Shown: positions 18,258 to 26,303 of the stretch, piece by piece | How positions within the stretch are numbered: the stretch's first letter is position 1 | How the letters are laid out: every line of letters starts with the position of its first letter | NCBI RefSeq assembly: GCF_003026495.1 | Contig: NZ_PYMA01000001.1 | Location: 682,001 to 746,000, forward strand | Source: Photobacterium sanctipauli | GTDB lineage: Bacteria > Pseudomonadota > Gammaproteobacteria > Enterobacterales > Vibrionaceae | Direction: 5' to 3' | DNA: 64,000 bases | Position numbers and translations under genes: made by a program | Notes under the pieces: model-generated | Told to the model about the DNA's origin: nothing | The model's input: the letters and a program-made list of their open reading frames with translations, nothing else | The model's database searches: none

Positions 18258-18410
18258 ATGTTCTCAATTGATGATCGCGTAGTCGCAACCAAAGGTGTGG
18301 ATATAGGCGAGATGGTAGTCACAGGGCTAAGCAGCGATGGTTTCTACGTCCATGTTAAAGCCGGTGATATCACTTTGACTTACCCTGCGCAGGACTTACA
18401 AAAAGCCTAA
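18258..18410 (+). CDS. Small protein of unknown function (50 aa)
   Basis: Open frame of 50 codons beginning MFSIDDRVVATKGVDIGEM and ending TYPAQDLQKA. The alternating hydrophobic/charged pattern suggests a small beta-rich, SH3- or KOW-like domain. The ribosome-binding site is weak (AAGGTAAT about 8 nt before ATG). It is followed by a hairpin resembling a terminator, which supports a real single-gene transcript. Not recognised as a named family. Confidence 0.55.
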   Translation: MFSIDDRVVATKGVDIGEMVVTGLSSDGFYVHVKAGDITLTYPAQDLQKA

Positions 18411-18423
18411 TCCTTGCAGGTTC

Positions 18424-18460
18424 GATAGCCGAAATAGTTGATACTATTTGGCTATCTTCC
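18424..18460 (+). terminator. Probable terminator of the 50-aa gene
   Basis: Fourteen-bp stem GATAGCC(G)AAATAGT / ACTATTTGGCTATC with one bulged base and a 4-nt loop, 14 bases after the stop. The T tract (TTCCTGTC) is poor. Confidence 0.5.
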
Positions 18461-18589
18461 TGTCATGCTAATCGTGACGACAACCTTCCATTCAAAACAG
18501 CGATAACCTCACTGGCACAATATGATAAGTTCCCTGCTCTTAATTGCTATATCCTTCGCGCTCTATTTAACCAAGCAATAAGGCGCTTC

Positions 18590-18892
18590 GTGATTATCCA
18601 ATATACCTCAGTTTCGACCATAGCTGGCTTGATCTTGTTTGCCAATTTGAATACCGAGCACTTGAATACCAAGCAACAACAGCCCGAGACCATCTCAACC
18701 TATACCCTGTGCTACGACGTTGGCTTCCAAACCACTGAAGAACTTTATGACACCTACAGCGGCGGATTTGAGGCCATATCCCAAACCCTCACCCAGCGGC
18801 AGCTGAGTCGTAGTGAATTAATCGAGTGCACCAAAGTTACCCACCACGCGGTGCGCGACAGGCAGAGCATAACTACCGAGCGCGAGGCATAA
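18590..18892 (+). CDS. Hypothetical small secreted or membrane-anchored protein (100 aa)
   Basis: Open frame starting with GTG at 18590, six bases after TAAGG. The N-terminal 20 residues are hydrophobic (STIAGLILFANL) and would act as a signal anchor. The rest is polar with two Cys (near 44 and 80). No family is recognised. A 19-codon hydrophobic reading frame from ATG 18522 ends exactly at the ribosome-binding site, which could be coincidence or a coupled leader. The gene is moderately supported by the start signals only. Confidence 0.4.
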   Translation: MIIQYTSVSTIAGLILFANLNTEHLNTKQQQPETISTYTLCYDVGFQTTEELYDTYSGGFEAISQTLTQRQLSRSELIECTKVTHHAVRDRQSITTEREA

Positions 18893-18947
18893 CCTCCTTG
18901 CGCCTACCCTACATCTAGGCTCGCTTTTAAAATCAATGACTATCAGG

Positions 18948-18969
18948 TTGTATAGTCTGGTATAGACAA
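18948..18969. promoter_or_regulatory. Distal operator-like site for the GntR/TreR-type repressor
   Basis: TTGTATAGTCTGGTATAGACAA, an imperfect palindrome sharing the TTGTATAG and TATAGACAA halves with the sites at 19055 and 23030. Confidence 0.5.
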
Positions 18970-19026
18970 CCCCGCTAAGTCATAAAACCATAACCATTTG
19001 ATTAAAAACAATTTGTTCAGTTCTAT

Positions 19027-19042
19027 CGTGATCAAACTCATA
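19027..19042. promoter_or_regulatory. Candidate CRP site before the alpha-glucoside PTS operon
   Basis: CGTGA-N6-TCATA, matching 8 of the 10 conserved CRP half-site bases, placed between two operator-like sites. Consistent with catabolite control of a sugar PTS; not tested. Confidence 0.45.
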
Positions 19043-19054
19043 AAACAAATTAAG

Positions 19055-19074
19055 TTGTATAGACAACTATACAA
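19055..19074. promoter_or_regulatory. Proximal operator-like site for the GntR/TreR-type repressor
   Basis: TTGTATAG-ACAA-CTATACAA, a perfect 8-bp inverted repeat, 72 bases before the PTS start. It includes TTGTATAGACAA, one base away from the known TreR-type TTGTATATACAA operator. Confidence 0.6.
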
Positions 19075-19146
19075 TCAAGATTGTTTAATAGCCTTACTAT
19101 TAGAAAAGAGCACTATTACAACAAACAACGGTAGAAGGAACATCTC

Positions 19147-20739
19147 ATGAAACAGCTTGGAGCCAAGCTTCAAGATCTCGGGAAAGCACTGATGATGCCG
19201 ATCTCTGTGATCGCCGCCGCCGGTATCTTTCTGGGACTCGCTGCAGCAATGCAGAACCCTGCCATCATGGGCCAGAGCTTTGTCCAGATGGAAGCCCTAC
19301 AGCTATTCATTGGCTTTATCCGTAAAGTAGCAGGCTCGCTGTTTGCTAACCTGCCACTATTTTTCGCTGTCGCAGCGGCTATCGGCCTCGCCAAGGAAGA
19401 AAAACCAACAGCGGCATTTGCAGCGGTTATTGGCTTTATCGCCATGCATGTCGGGGTTAACTACAGCCTGCTTGCCCAAGGGTTGACACCTGCCACCACC
19501 TCGGTTGAATACCTGGTATCACAAGGTATGAGCCAAACCGAGGCCATGATGTACTCGGCCGAGTTTGGCAACACGCTAGGGATTTTTTCCTACCACATGA
19601 GCGTGCTGGGTGGTGTTATCGCGGGTCTCATTACTGTTGCCCTACACAACCGCTATTACACCATCGTACTGCCGACCGCGATCAACTTCTTTGGTGGCCG
19701 CCGTTTTGTACCAATCATTACCGTTATCGTACTACCGCTTGTGGGTGTCGGCCTATCGCTAATCTGGCCAACTATCGGTGCCGCCATCGTCAAAATCGGT
19801 GAGTTTATCGGCCACTCAGGCAGCTTCGGTACATTCCTATATGCCTTTGCTGAGCGACTACTGATCCCAACTGGTTTGCACCACATCTTGAATGAAACCG
19901 TTCGCTTTACGCCAATTGGTGGGATCACAACAGTCGATGGCGAAAGCATTGTTGGCGCACTGACTATTTTCAACACCGCGCTGGCCAACCCAGGCTTGAT
20001 AGCCGACGAAATTGTCCGTGAAGCCACCCGCTTCCTGGCCCAAGGTAAGATCCCAGTCATGATGTTTGGCCTGCCGGGTGCGGCACTGGCGATGTATCAC
20101 TGCGCCAAGCCTGAACATAAAAACCGTGTAAAGGCGCTGGTTATCGCCGGTGCACTGGCCTCGTTTACCACAGGTATTACCGAGCCACTGGAATTTAGCT
20201 TCATCTTTGTATCGCCAATCTTGTTTTTCTTCCATGCGGTAATGACAGGCTTGTCGTTCGCGATGGCACACATCTTCGGTGTGATGATAGGTAACGTTCA
20301 GGGCGGTGTGATTGATCTATTGGTGTTCGGCATCCTAGGTGGGAGCCAAACGGCTTGGTGGTACACGGTAATTATTGGCGCGGCCTACTTCCCGCTTTAT
20401 TACTTCGCCTTCCGCTTTGTGATCACCCGTATGAATGTGAAAACGCCGGGTCGCGAAGAAGAATCCCAGAACAATGATGAGGCAGCTGCCATGCCAGCTT
20501 CCGAGAAAACCGCAAAAATCATCGAAGGCCTCGGGGGTAGCGACAACATCCAAATCGTCGACTGCTGCTTCACCCGCCTTCGCGTCAAAGTGGCTGACAT
20601 GAGTGCCATCCACAAAGACGCACTACTTGCTTCAGGTGCCAGCGGCATCAAGCAAGCCAGTGATGTCGATATCCAGGTTATTTACGGCCCGCAGGTCGAA
20701 AAGATTGCCAATGACGTTAAGCGCGCCCTTACCGCTTAA
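19147..20739 (+). CDS. PTS EIICB component, alpha-glucoside/maltose type
   Basis: Inner-membrane PTS permease of 530 residues importing and phosphorylating an alpha-glucoside such as maltose or isomaltulose-type sugars. EIIC spans about 1-430 (start GKALMMPISVIAAAGIFLGL; conserved GITEPLEFSFIFVSP near 352). EIIB is at the C-terminus, with phospho-Cys474 in CCFTRLR. AAGGA precedes the ATG. The next gene encodes a GH4 6-phospho-alpha-glucosidase, which defines the substrate class. No EIIA domain is fused. Regulation by the downstream GntR-type gene and by CRP is suggested by sites at 18948-19074. Confidence 0.88.
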   Translation: MKQLGAKLQDLGKALMMPISVIAAAGIFLGLAAAMQNPAIMGQSFVQMEALQLFIGFIRKVAGSLFANLPLFFAVAAAIGLAKEEKPTAAFAAVIGFIAMHVGVNYSLLAQGLTPATTSVEYLVSQGMSQTEAMMYSAEFGNTLGIFSYHMSVLGGVIAGLITVALHNRYYTIVLPTAINFFGGRRFVPIITVIVLPLVGVGLSLIWPTIGAAIVKIGEFIGHSGSFGTFLYAFAERLLIPTGLHHILNETVRFTPIGGITTVDGESIVGALTIFNTALANPGLIADEIVREATRFLAQGKIPVMMFGLPGAALAMYHCAKPEHKNRVKALVIAGALASFTTGITEPLEFSFIFVSPILFFFHAVMTGLSFAMAHIFGVMIGNVQGGVIDLLVFGILGGSQTAWWYTVIIGAAYFPLYYFAFRFVITRMNVKTPGREEESQNNDEAAAMPASEKTAKIIEGLGGSDNIQIVDCCFTRLRVKVADMSAIHKDALLASGASGIKQASDVDIQVIYGPQVEKIANDVKRALTA

Positions 20740-20782
20740 TCCAAACAACGAATTTAAATTTACCGAGTAAAAGAGACACATT

Positions 20783-22108
20783 ATGACTAAAGCATTCAAT
20801 ATCGTATTGGTTGGTGGTGGTTCTACATGGACACCGGGTCTACTAAAAGCACTGTGCAAGCGTAAAGAGAGCTTCCCACTAAAACGCCTAGTGATGTTTG
20901 ATGTGAAGGCAGAGCGACAGGAAGTGATTGGTGAATACGCCAAGCTACTATTCCAAGAGGAATACCCAGAGCTTGAGTTTGAATACACCACCGACAAAGA
21001 CGTGGCTTACAAAGACATGGATTTCGTACTGTGCCAGATGCGTACCGGCGGCTACGAAATGCGTGAAAAAGACGAAAAAATCCCACTATCTATGGGTGTA
21101 ATTGGTCAGGAAACCTGCGGCCCAGGTGGTTTTGCCTACGGTATGCGCTCTATCGGCGACATGATTGAAATGGTAGAAGATGTGCGTGAGCGCGCACCAG
21201 AAGCTTGGATCCTAAACTACACCAACCCGGCAGCTATCGTGGCGGACGCACTGAAGAAGCGCTTCCCGCACGATGACAAGATCCTCAACATCTGTGATCA
21301 GCCAGTTAACCTACTTCGCTCATACGGCCGCCTGCTGGATGTAAACCCAGACGACTTCGATCCGGTTTACTTCGGCCTCAACCACTTCGGTTGGTTCACT
21401 CACCTGTACAACCAAGAAGGTGAAGATTTGGCACCGAAGCTAAAAGCCTTCATCTCAGAGAACGGCTTTAAGCCAGTCGATGCCGAGCAGCGTGACCAAT
21501 CTTGGCTAGATACCTACTCTGCAGTGGCTGATATGTTGCGTGATTTCCCGGATTACCTGCCGAACACTTACTTGCAGTACTACCTGTACCCAGAGTACAA
21601 GCTGTCTAAGCTTGACCCTGAGTTCACCCGTGCCAACGAAGTCATGAACGGCCGTGAAAAACGTGTATTTGATGAGTGCCGCGAAGCAGTAGCAGCAGGC
21701 ACCACCCAAAACGCAACCGTGGTTCACAACGATGCCCACGGCGACATGATTGTTGAAGTTGCAGAGTCTATCGTCTTCAACCAACGCCGTAAGTTCGTGG
21801 TTATCCTTGAAAACAATGGCCTGGTTGCCAACCTTGATAACGACGTAATGGTAGAGGTAACTGCTGAGCTTGGCATTAACGGCCCGCGCCCGTACGGTGT
21901 TGGTAAGATCCCAACATTCTACAAAGGCATGATCGAACAACAATTTGCCTATGAGCGCCTAACTGTAGAAGCATGGTTCGAAGGTTCGTACACCAAAGCA
22001 CTGCAAGCGCTCACGCTAAACCGCACGATTGTTGATGCCAAGAAAGCACGCAAGGTACTTGATGCGCTTATCGAAGCCAACAAAGATTACTGGCCAGAAC
22101 TGAAATAA
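20783..22108 (+). CDS. 6-phospho-alpha-glucosidase, glycoside hydrolase family 4
   Basis: Cytosolic NAD+- and Mn2+-dependent hydrolase of 441 residues that splits 6-phospho-alpha-glucosides made by the PTS. The N-terminal Rossmann motif is VGGGSTWTPG (about 10-19). NYTNP sits near 145-149. The metal-site motif is CDQP (171-174); in GH4 the CDxP form marks 6-phospho-alpha-glucosidases (GlvA, MalH, AglB), whereas CNxP marks beta and CHSV alpha-galactosidase enzymes. Length is typical. It lies 43 bp after the PTS gene and is followed by a terminator. Confidence 0.87.
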   Translation: MTKAFNIVLVGGGSTWTPGLLKALCKRKESFPLKRLVMFDVKAERQEVIGEYAKLLFQEEYPELEFEYTTDKDVAYKDMDFVLCQMRTGGYEMREKDEKIPLSMGVIGQETCGPGGFAYGMRSIGDMIEMVEDVRERAPEAWILNYTNPAAIVADALKKRFPHDDKILNICDQPVNLLRSYGRLLDVNPDDFDPVYFGLNHFGWFTHLYNQEGEDLAPKLKAFISENGFKPVDAEQRDQSWLDTYSAVADMLRDFPDYLPNTYLQYYLYPEYKLSKLDPEFTRANEVMNGREKRVFDECREAVAAGTTQNATVVHNDAHGDMIVEVAESIVFNQRRKFVVILENNGLVANLDNDVMVEVTAELGINGPRPYGVGKIPTFYKGMIEQQFAYERLTVEAWFEGSYTKALQALTLNRTIVDAKKARKVLDALIEANKDYWPELK

Positions 22109-22169
22109 ATCCTGTCGGCTGATCCGGTTTAAGCAAGCCTCATCCATGGCGCTTCAAACCACCTAAAGA

Positions 22170-22200
22170 AAAGCTCTGGCGCAATGCCAGAGCTTTTTGT
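22170..22200 (+). terminator. Terminator of the alpha-glucoside operon
   Basis: Stem AAGCTCTGGC / GCCAGAGCTT with a 5-nt loop, then TTTG. Confidence 0.85.
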
Positions 22201-22255
22201 TTCCGCACAATCCTTTGATTCATCTTACTCTGCGAGATACCCCTAACCCTACCCG

Positions 22256-22987
22256 CTAGCGATCTGCTTCTAGGGTGAAGGTGTAGTGCTCTTGGTTATA
22301 GTAGATATCCGACACCTCAAACGGGGTCTTGTCATCAAGGTAGGCAACCGAGCGGGCAAACAGAACCGGCTCGTCACGGCGTAAGCCTAGCAGCTCGCGC
22401 ACATCCTGCATTGGCAGTTCAGCCCGGATTTCCTTCTTACTGCCGCCAACGGCATAACCCTTGTCGGCCAGGTAGCCGTACTTTGAGTTATTAAGGTCGT
22501 CTTCGGTCAAATCGGAAAAAGGCTCGGCCAGCATAAAGGTGCGCTCAAATACAAACGGGGTATTACCCACCAAGCGCAGTCGCTTCATATGCCAAACTTC
22601 ATCGCCCTCGCTGATCCCCAATATCTCGGCAATTTCACGCTCTACCGGTTGCTTCGATAGATGGAGCAGTTGGTTGGTGATAGGGCTATTGAGAAAGTCC
22701 GCGACTTCGCTCGAAGTCAGGTGCTTGTCCAGCGGCAGGGCAATTTTAAGTTGCTGCTCGCGCTCGCAAACAAACGTGCCCTTGCCGCGAATACGCTCCA
22801 CCACGCCTTGTCTCACCAGGTAATCGACCGCTTTGCGCGCCGTCATACGCGATACGCCGAATTGCTCGCACATACTCGGCTCCGACGGGATTGAATCACC
22901 CGGCTTAAGCATACCGTTATCAATCTGCTCTGTGAGGATTTGTTCTATTTGCAGATAAATGGGCACCGACGAGTGCTTATCAATCAT
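22256..22987 (-). CDS. GntR family (HutC/TreR subfamily) transcriptional repressor
   Basis: Sugar-responsive repressor of 243 residues. An N-terminal winged helix (SVPIYLQIEQILTEQI to GTFVCER, about 6-75) is followed by a UTRA effector-binding domain (about 95-240). The start at 22987 has GGAGAG upstream; a longer in-frame reading to 23044 would include the operator and is unlikely. A TTGTATAGACAA copy lies 43 bases upstream of this start, and related copies lie before the convergent PTS operon. This supports control of the alpha-glucoside operon and autoregulation. The effector is probably a phosphorylated alpha-glucoside (inference). Confidence 0.85.
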   Translation of the reverse strand: MIDKHSSVPIYLQIEQILTEQIDNGMLKPGDSIPSEPSMCEQFGVSRMTARKAVDYLVRQGVVERIRGKGTFVCEREQQLKIALPLDKHLTSSEVADFLNSPITNQLLHLSKQPVEREIAEILGISEGDEVWHMKRLRLVGNTPFVFERTFMLAEPFSDLTEDDLNNSKYGYLADKGYAVGGSKKEIRAELPMQDVRELLGLRRDEPVLFARSVAYLDDKTPFEVSDIYYNQEHYTFTLEADR

Positions 22988-23029
22988 GGTTCTCTCCTTA
23001 AAACGATACTCAATCTTACATCGCCATAG

Positions 23030-23041
23030 TTGTATAGACAA
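23030..23041. promoter_or_regulatory. Operator-like site of the GntR-type repressor gene
   Basis: TTGTATAGACAA, identical over 12 bases to the site at 19055-19066 and placed upstream of the repressor start. Confidence 0.6.
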
Positions 23042-23199
23042 CATTAGCCAACTAACAAGCTCTCCTTAAAGCACCTTGCTATCAAGTCACAGCACGTTTC
23101 GCGCTATTTTTCTTTCAGATGACGCTCATTTTAAATCCTTAATTATCAATACAATAAAAATAACTTCAAAATTATTTCGATATTTTTGGAAATGACGTA

Positions 23200-23244
23200 T
23201 TGACAGACAATCGTCAGGACACTATATTTCGACACATATCGAAA
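23200..23244 (+). promoter_or_regulatory. Strong sigma70-like promoter with an overlapping palindrome
   Basis: TTGACA (23200-23205), 17-bp spacer, TATATT (23223-23228). A perfect 6-bp inverted repeat TTTCGA-N6-TCGAAA (23227-23244) overlaps the -10 element and the start region, where a repressor would block transcription of the metal permease gene. Confidence 0.65.
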
Positions 23245-23268
23245 CGTTAGAGAAAACGAGGCAAAACG

Positions 23269-24357
23269 ATGAGCCCAGAATTCGTAACCATGTTCAAAGA
23301 AGCAGCAGGCATGTTCCTGTTCCTAGCAGCCGAACTCACCGTGCTGTTTTTAGTGATTAGCTACCTTGTTGGCGTATTGCAGGAGTTCCTAACTCCAGAA
23401 AAGATCCAGTCGATCCTGAGCTCGCGTAACGGCAAGGGGTATGTGATTGCAGCGCTACTTGGCTCGATCACCCCATTCTGCTCATGCTCGACGATTCCTT
23501 TCTTGAAAGGTCTACTGCGAGCCCGAGCCGGCTTCGGCCCAATGATGGTGTTCTTGTTCGCAAGCCCACTGCTTAACCCGGTGATCATCGGCTTGTTTGT
23601 GGTGACCTTTGGGATCCAAGTTGCGGCATTCTACTTCATCGTGGCAATGGCAGTATCGGTAATTGCCGGCTACGTGCTGGAGAAACTTGGCTTTGAACGT
23701 TATGTCCGCCAAGAGGCATATCAAGTTGCCGATTCAGGTTCGAGCTGCGGTAGCACTTGCGGTGATTCGGCACCGAAGAAAGCAGAAGCGTCATCTTGCG
23801 GGGTAAAACCAGCACCAGCGGCATCTTGCTGCGCGGCAACTGAACCTCAGCCTGCGCCAGCTGCCAGTACATGCTGTGACAGCAAAGAAGAAGTGAATGT
23901 TAAAATCAGTGGTTGTGGGGAAGCCGTCATGACTGTGAAAGAAGAAAGCCGTTGGGTTCGTATTTGGCGCTCAACTTGGAAAGACTTCAAGCAAGTACTT
24001 CCTTACCTAATGCTGGGTATTTTGATTGGCTCTTTCATCTACGGTTTTATCCCGACTGATTTGATTGCCAAGTATGCAGGCGAAGGTATGTGGTATGCCA
24101 TTCCGGTTGCGGCAGTTATCGGTATTCCACTGTACATCCGAGCTGAAGCCGTTATTCCGCTCAGTGCAGCGTTGGTAAAAAAAGGCATGGCAATGGGTTC
24201 GGTAATGGCATTAATCATTGGTAGTGCTGGTGCTAGCCTTACTGAAGTGATTCTTCTGAAGTCTATCTTCAAGAACCAAATGATTGCCGCTTTCCTTGCT
24301 GTGATTCTAGGTATGGCAATCAGCGCGGGCTACATGTACACCTACTTGTTTGGCTAA
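23269..24357 (+). CDS. Cys-rich permease of the UPF0718/ArsP (DUF318) superfamily, SO_0444-like
   Basis: Inner-membrane efflux permease of 362 residues. Two bundles of helices (about 10-145 and 235-360) carry the family block LLGSITPFCSCSTIPFLKG (about 64-82) and the repeat-like YIRAEAVIPLSAALVKKG (about 288-305). They flank a soluble loop (155-225) with many Cys motifs (SSCGSTCGDS, SSCGVK, SCCAA, STCCDS, SGCG), ideal for soft-metal binding. Family members export Cu/Zn-type metals or methylated arsenicals. The promoter has a palindrome over the -10, so metal-dependent derepression is plausible. Which metal it moves cannot be told from sequence. Confidence 0.8.
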   Translation: MSPEFVTMFKEAAGMFLFLAAELTVLFLVISYLVGVLQEFLTPEKIQSILSSRNGKGYVIAALLGSITPFCSCSTIPFLKGLLRARAGFGPMMVFLFASPLLNPVIIGLFVVTFGIQVAAFYFIVAMAVSVIAGYVLEKLGFERYVRQEAYQVADSGSSCGSTCGDSAPKKAEASSCGVKPAPAASCCAATEPQPAPAASTCCDSKEEVNVKISGCGEAVMTVKEESRWVRIWRSTWKDFKQVLPYLMLGILIGSFIYGFIPTDLIAKYAGEGMWYAIPVAAVIGIPLYIRAEAVIPLSAALVKKGMAMGSVMALIIGSAGASLTEVILLKSIFKNQMIAAFLAVILGMAISAGYMYTYLFG

Positions 24358-24379
24358 GCCAGAACGTAATGCAACCAAC

Positions 24380-24414
24380 AAAGCGCTGGGATTTATCCCG
24401 GCGCTTTTTCTTTT
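24380..24414 (+). terminator. Terminator of the metal permease gene
   Basis: Stem AAGCGCTGGGAT / ATCCCGGCGCTT (one mismatch) and a short loop, followed by TTTCTTTT. Confidence 0.85.
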
Positions 24415-24542
24415 CCGCTCCCTTTTTGGCAGCCATCGCCAGGGGTATCACAAACCGTGATAGCAGCTAACTTTCCCTCTGTTTTTCTGCTGCTATGCTG
24501 GCTCGCCTTGAGTTCAACGTTATCAATAAAGGAGCGAATACG

Positions 24543-24980
24543 ATGTCGACTATCGAGCGAGTATTTCACGCCGTATTATTTGAAGTATTGGCCATTTCAC
24601 TGTCCATTATTGGCTTAACGATCTTCACCCATCATCCGGTTTCGAGCCTATCGGGGACAATGATAGCTGTCGCCACTATCGCGATGATCTGGAACATGAT
24701 CTTTAATGCCATTTTCGACCGCTTCTTTACCGGTAAACGCGAAGAACGCAGCTTAAAAGCGCGCTGTGTTCAAGTCATCGGTTTTGAAGGTGGGTTATTG
24801 CTTTTCACCGTGCCGATAATGGCTTGGCTGCTCAGTGTCGGTCTATGGGAAGCGTTTATTATGGATATTGGCGTCACCTTGTTTATTACCGCCTATGCGT
24901 TTGTTTTCAACTATTGCTACGACCATCTGCGTGCCGCCTTGCTCCGCAGGCGCCAACTCGCAACCGTACAAGCCCAATAG
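24543..24980 (+). CDS. PACE family efflux transporter (two BTP domains)
   Basis: Small inner-membrane exporter of 145 residues with four helices arranged as two bacterial-transmembrane-pair repeats (HAVLFEVLAISLSI ... NAIFDRFF, and RCVQVIGFEGGLLLF ... NYCYDHLR). The closely related AceI exports chlorhexidine and short diamines. The start at 24543 has AAAGGAG at the right spacing; an upstream ATG at 24495 is open but unsupported. It is a single gene, about 60 bp before tyrS. Confidence 0.85.
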   Translation: MSTIERVFHAVLFEVLAISLSIIGLTIFTHHPVSSLSGTMIAVATIAMIWNMIFNAIFDRFFTGKREERSLKARCVQVIGFEGGLLLFTVPIMAWLLSVGLWEAFIMDIGVTLFITAYAFVFNYCYDHLRAALLRRRQLATVQAQ

Positions 24981-25044
24981 CAGCACGATAAACAGCACAA
25001 CAGTAATTCCCTGCCGAGTCAGTGAAAAAGAAGAGTAAGACATA

Positions 25045-26238
25045 ATGAAAGACGAAAACCTAGCGCGCAGCCTTGCCGTAATTAAACGTGGTGTCGATAA
25101 CATCACCCCCGAAGCCGCACTGACTGAAAAACTTGGATTAAACCGACCACTGCGGATCAAGTTGGGTGCCGATCCTACCGCGCCAGACATTCACCTTGGC
25201 CACACCGTGATCCTAAACAAGCTGCGCCAGTTCCAGGATCTTGGCCACCATGTGATGTTCCTGATTGGCGACTTCACCGGAAAGATTGGCGACCCGTCGG
25301 GCAAGAATACCACTCGACCGCCGCTAACCACCGAGCAAGTATTGGCAAACGCCAAAACCTACCAACAGCAGGTGTTTAAGATCCTCGATCCGGCCAAGAC
25401 CGAGATTGTGTTTAACTCGCATTGGCTATCGCAATTAGGGGCTGAAGGCATGCTCAAGCTTGCCGCCAGCCAGACCGTTGCCCGTATGTTGGAGCGAGAG
25501 GATTTCAAAAACCGCTTTGCCAACCAACAGGCCATCGGGATCCATGAATTCATTTACCCGCTGCTGCAAGGCTACGATTCGGTCGAGCTAAAGGCCGACA
25601 TTGAATTGGGCGGCACCGACCAAACCTTTAACCTGTTGATGGGCCGCGAGCTACAAAAGCAGCACCAAATGTCACCTCAGGTTGTGATCACCATGCCGTT
25701 GCTGGTCGGCCTTGATGGCGAGAAGAAAATGTCGAAATCAGCCCATAACTACATCGGCGTGACCGAAGCGCCCGACGAGATGTTTGGTAAGTTAATGTCG
25801 ATTTCAGACCAACTAATGTGGAACTACTTCGAGCTACTGTCATTCCGCCCGATGGAAGAGGTTGAACAGTTCAAGCAAGACATTGCAGCGGGTCGCAACC
25901 CAAAAGAGGTGAAAGTGCTACTGGCAAAAGAGATTGTTGCCCGCTTCCACTCAACACAAGCAGCAGATGCCGCCAGCGAAGCGTTCGACAACCGCTTCAA
26001 ACACAATGTTGTACCGGACGACATCGCCGAAGTCGAACTGGCACAAGGCATGACTATCAGCCAACTGCTCAAAGAAGCGGGTTTGGTCGCTTCCACGTCT
26101 GAGGCACTGAGGATGATCAAGCAAGGGGCTCTAAAGGTGGATGGGACAAAGCTGGAAGATAAAGCATGGGTACCTGAAACGGGGACGGCCGTTTACCAGG
26201 TTGGTAAGCGCCGTATTGCCAAAGTAAATATCAGCTAA
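25045..26238 (+). CDS. tyrS: Tyrosyl-tRNA synthetase
   Basis: Class I aminoacyl-tRNA synthetase of 397 residues that charges tRNA-Tyr. Visible are the HIGH-type motif PDIHLGHTV (about 48-56), the KMSKS loop (about 231-235) and a C-terminal S4-like RNA-binding domain ([16 protein letters not shown], about 351-366). The length and N-terminus (LGADPTAPD) match the TyrZ/TyrS2-like branch common in Vibrionaceae and Pasteurellaceae rather than the E. coli TyrS branch. Confidence 0.93.
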   Translation: MKDENLARSLAVIKRGVDNITPEAALTEKLGLNRPLRIKLGADPTAPDIHLGHTVILNKLRQFQDLGHHVMFLIGDFTGKIGDPSGKNTTRPPLTTEQVLANAKTYQQQVFKILDPAKTEIVFNSHWLSQLGAEGMLKLAASQTVARMLEREDFKNRFANQQAIGIHEFIYPLLQGYDSVELKADIELGGTDQTFNLLMGRELQKQHQMSPQVVITMPLLVGLDGEKKMSKSAHNYIGVTEAPDEMFGKLMSISDQLMWNYFELLSFRPMEEVEQFKQDIAAGRNPKEVKVLLAKEIVARFHSTQAADAASEAFDNRFKHNVVPDDIAEVELAQGMTISQLLKEAGLVASTSEALRMIKQGALKVDGTKLEDKAWVPETGTAVYQVGKRRIAKVNIS

Positions 26239-26303
26239 GGAAATAACGCCCGAGCGGGTGCCCGAGCGTTCTCTATCAACTCAAGGTAAAACCTTAGCGT
26301 CTG

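Noticed and set aside
26242..26272. A terminator after tyrS
   Set aside because: The region contains a direct repeat (GCCCGAGCG twice) and only a 5-bp outer stem (AACGC/GCGTT); the inner part does not pair cleanly and the T tract is poor.
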